This document shows, in pieces, positions 63,469-64,000 of a DNA stretch of 64,000 nt. The stretch is from Hermatobates lingyangjiaoensis (Eukaryota; Arthropoda; Insecta; Hemiptera; Hermatobatidae). The stretch lies in NCBI GenBank assembly GCA_026182355.1, contig JAPFBL010000534.1:114501-178500 (forward strand), written 5' to 3'. The notes beneath the pieces were generated by a model that worked only from the letters and a program-made list of their open reading frames with translations, did not search any database and had not been told where the DNA came from. Both the position numbers and the translations under genes were made by a program. The first letter of the stretch is position 1. Every line of letters begins with the position of its first letter.

Positions 63469-64000
63469 CCAACGGTTCTCAACATAATTCCATTGTGGAC
63501 CTCAGGTTACATCTATATTAGTACGGTGATGCAACCTCAGGAATTGTACCATTGTGGACCTCAGGTTACTTGTCGCCTAAGGCATACCATATTACGTAAA
63601 CCAGGGGTTCTCAACTTAGTTCTATTGTGGATCTGAGGTTACATCTATATTAGTAAGTTAACGTAACCTGAGGAATTGTTCCATTGTGAACCTCAGGTTA
63701 CAACTATATTAGTACGGTAATGTGGGCTACGTTAGGTTACAGTGGTCGTCTAGAGAGAGAATACACATAGGCCGCAAGCCGTCCTCTTGTGATGCCACAA
63801 CGAATAATTTGGGGCTATTCTCCCCCGTCCCTGGTCCACTCGAACCATCTCGAGAGAACAATAAATACAGTGATGTATATTTTGGAATTGTTCCATCGTG
63901 GACCTCAGGTTACAACTATATTAGTACGTTGATGTAACCTCAGGAATTGTTCCATTGTGGACCTCAGGTTACATCTATATTAGTAAGTTCATGGAACCTC
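63469..64000. repeat. About 80-bp repeats with an inserted SINE-like copy
   Basis: Units with ATTGTGGACCTCAGGTTACA, TCTATATTAGTA and GTAACCTCAGGAATTGT occur at 63480-63720 and resume at 63880-64000. GGTTCTCAAC at 63474 and 63606 suggests a hAT-derived unit. A reverse copy of the second SINE-like family (see 7570-7745) occupies 63724-63868. Confidence 0.75.

Overview
This is eukaryotic, intron-rich, AT-rich animal DNA. The reasons are GT..AG introns, poly-T-rich 3' UTRs with AATAAA, thousands of bases of (TA)n, MITEs, a tRNA-derived SINE with a GGTTAGGTTAGG tail, and relics of Jockey, R1-like, mariner, piggyBac, hAT and pogo/Tigger elements. The TTAGG-like SINE tails and R1/Jockey relics suggest an arthropod, probably an insect. 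That is an inference and the species is not identifiable.

Genes occupy little of the window. 0-7.3 kb: minisatellites and MITEs, then the terminal exon and 3' UTR of an unrecognised plus-strand gene (6089-7290). 7.3-27.2 kb: no genes; a succession of palindromic elements, SINEs and a 4.75-kb tandem duplication (17868-22313 and 22619-26985) rich in minisatellites. 27.4-34 kb: a minus-strand cluster of POP7/Rpp20 (three exons) followed 47 nt later by TMEM203 (two exons, complete, 137 aa), with a possible small membrane-protein ORF upstream. 34.06-49.3 kb: a divergent plus-strand gene for an acidic AT-hook nuclear protein (five exons, 236 aa), whose 13.8-kb last intron holds palindromes, a large foldback structure, an R1-like relic and a nested mariner/piggyBac element. 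50.8-56 kb: a 69-bp minisatellite and LINE/SINE relics. 56.4-63.2 kb: the first three coding exons of brambleberry (bmb), which continues beyond the window.

The most striking signal is not a gene. About thirty short motifs on both strands fit hammerhead ribozymes of the Penelope-like-retroelement type: CUGANGA, one extra nucleotide, a compensated stem II, GAAA, a 2-3 bp palindromic stem III and a short stem I. They come in at least six sequence-unrelated families and usually sit as mirror-image pairs in the two arms of palindromic elements 150-700 bp long. Several distinct families keep the same fold with different stem sequences.

Other notable items are an operon-like POP7-TMEM203 arrangement, a tandem array of isolated 5S rRNA internal control regions inside a POP7 intron, a 35-bp minisatellite grown from the SINE body, a tandem duplication of an exon end with its splice donor in bmb, and duplications in which only one copy is riddled with indels, which suggests assembly error rather than biology. 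All assignments were made by eye from the sequence; no search was run.
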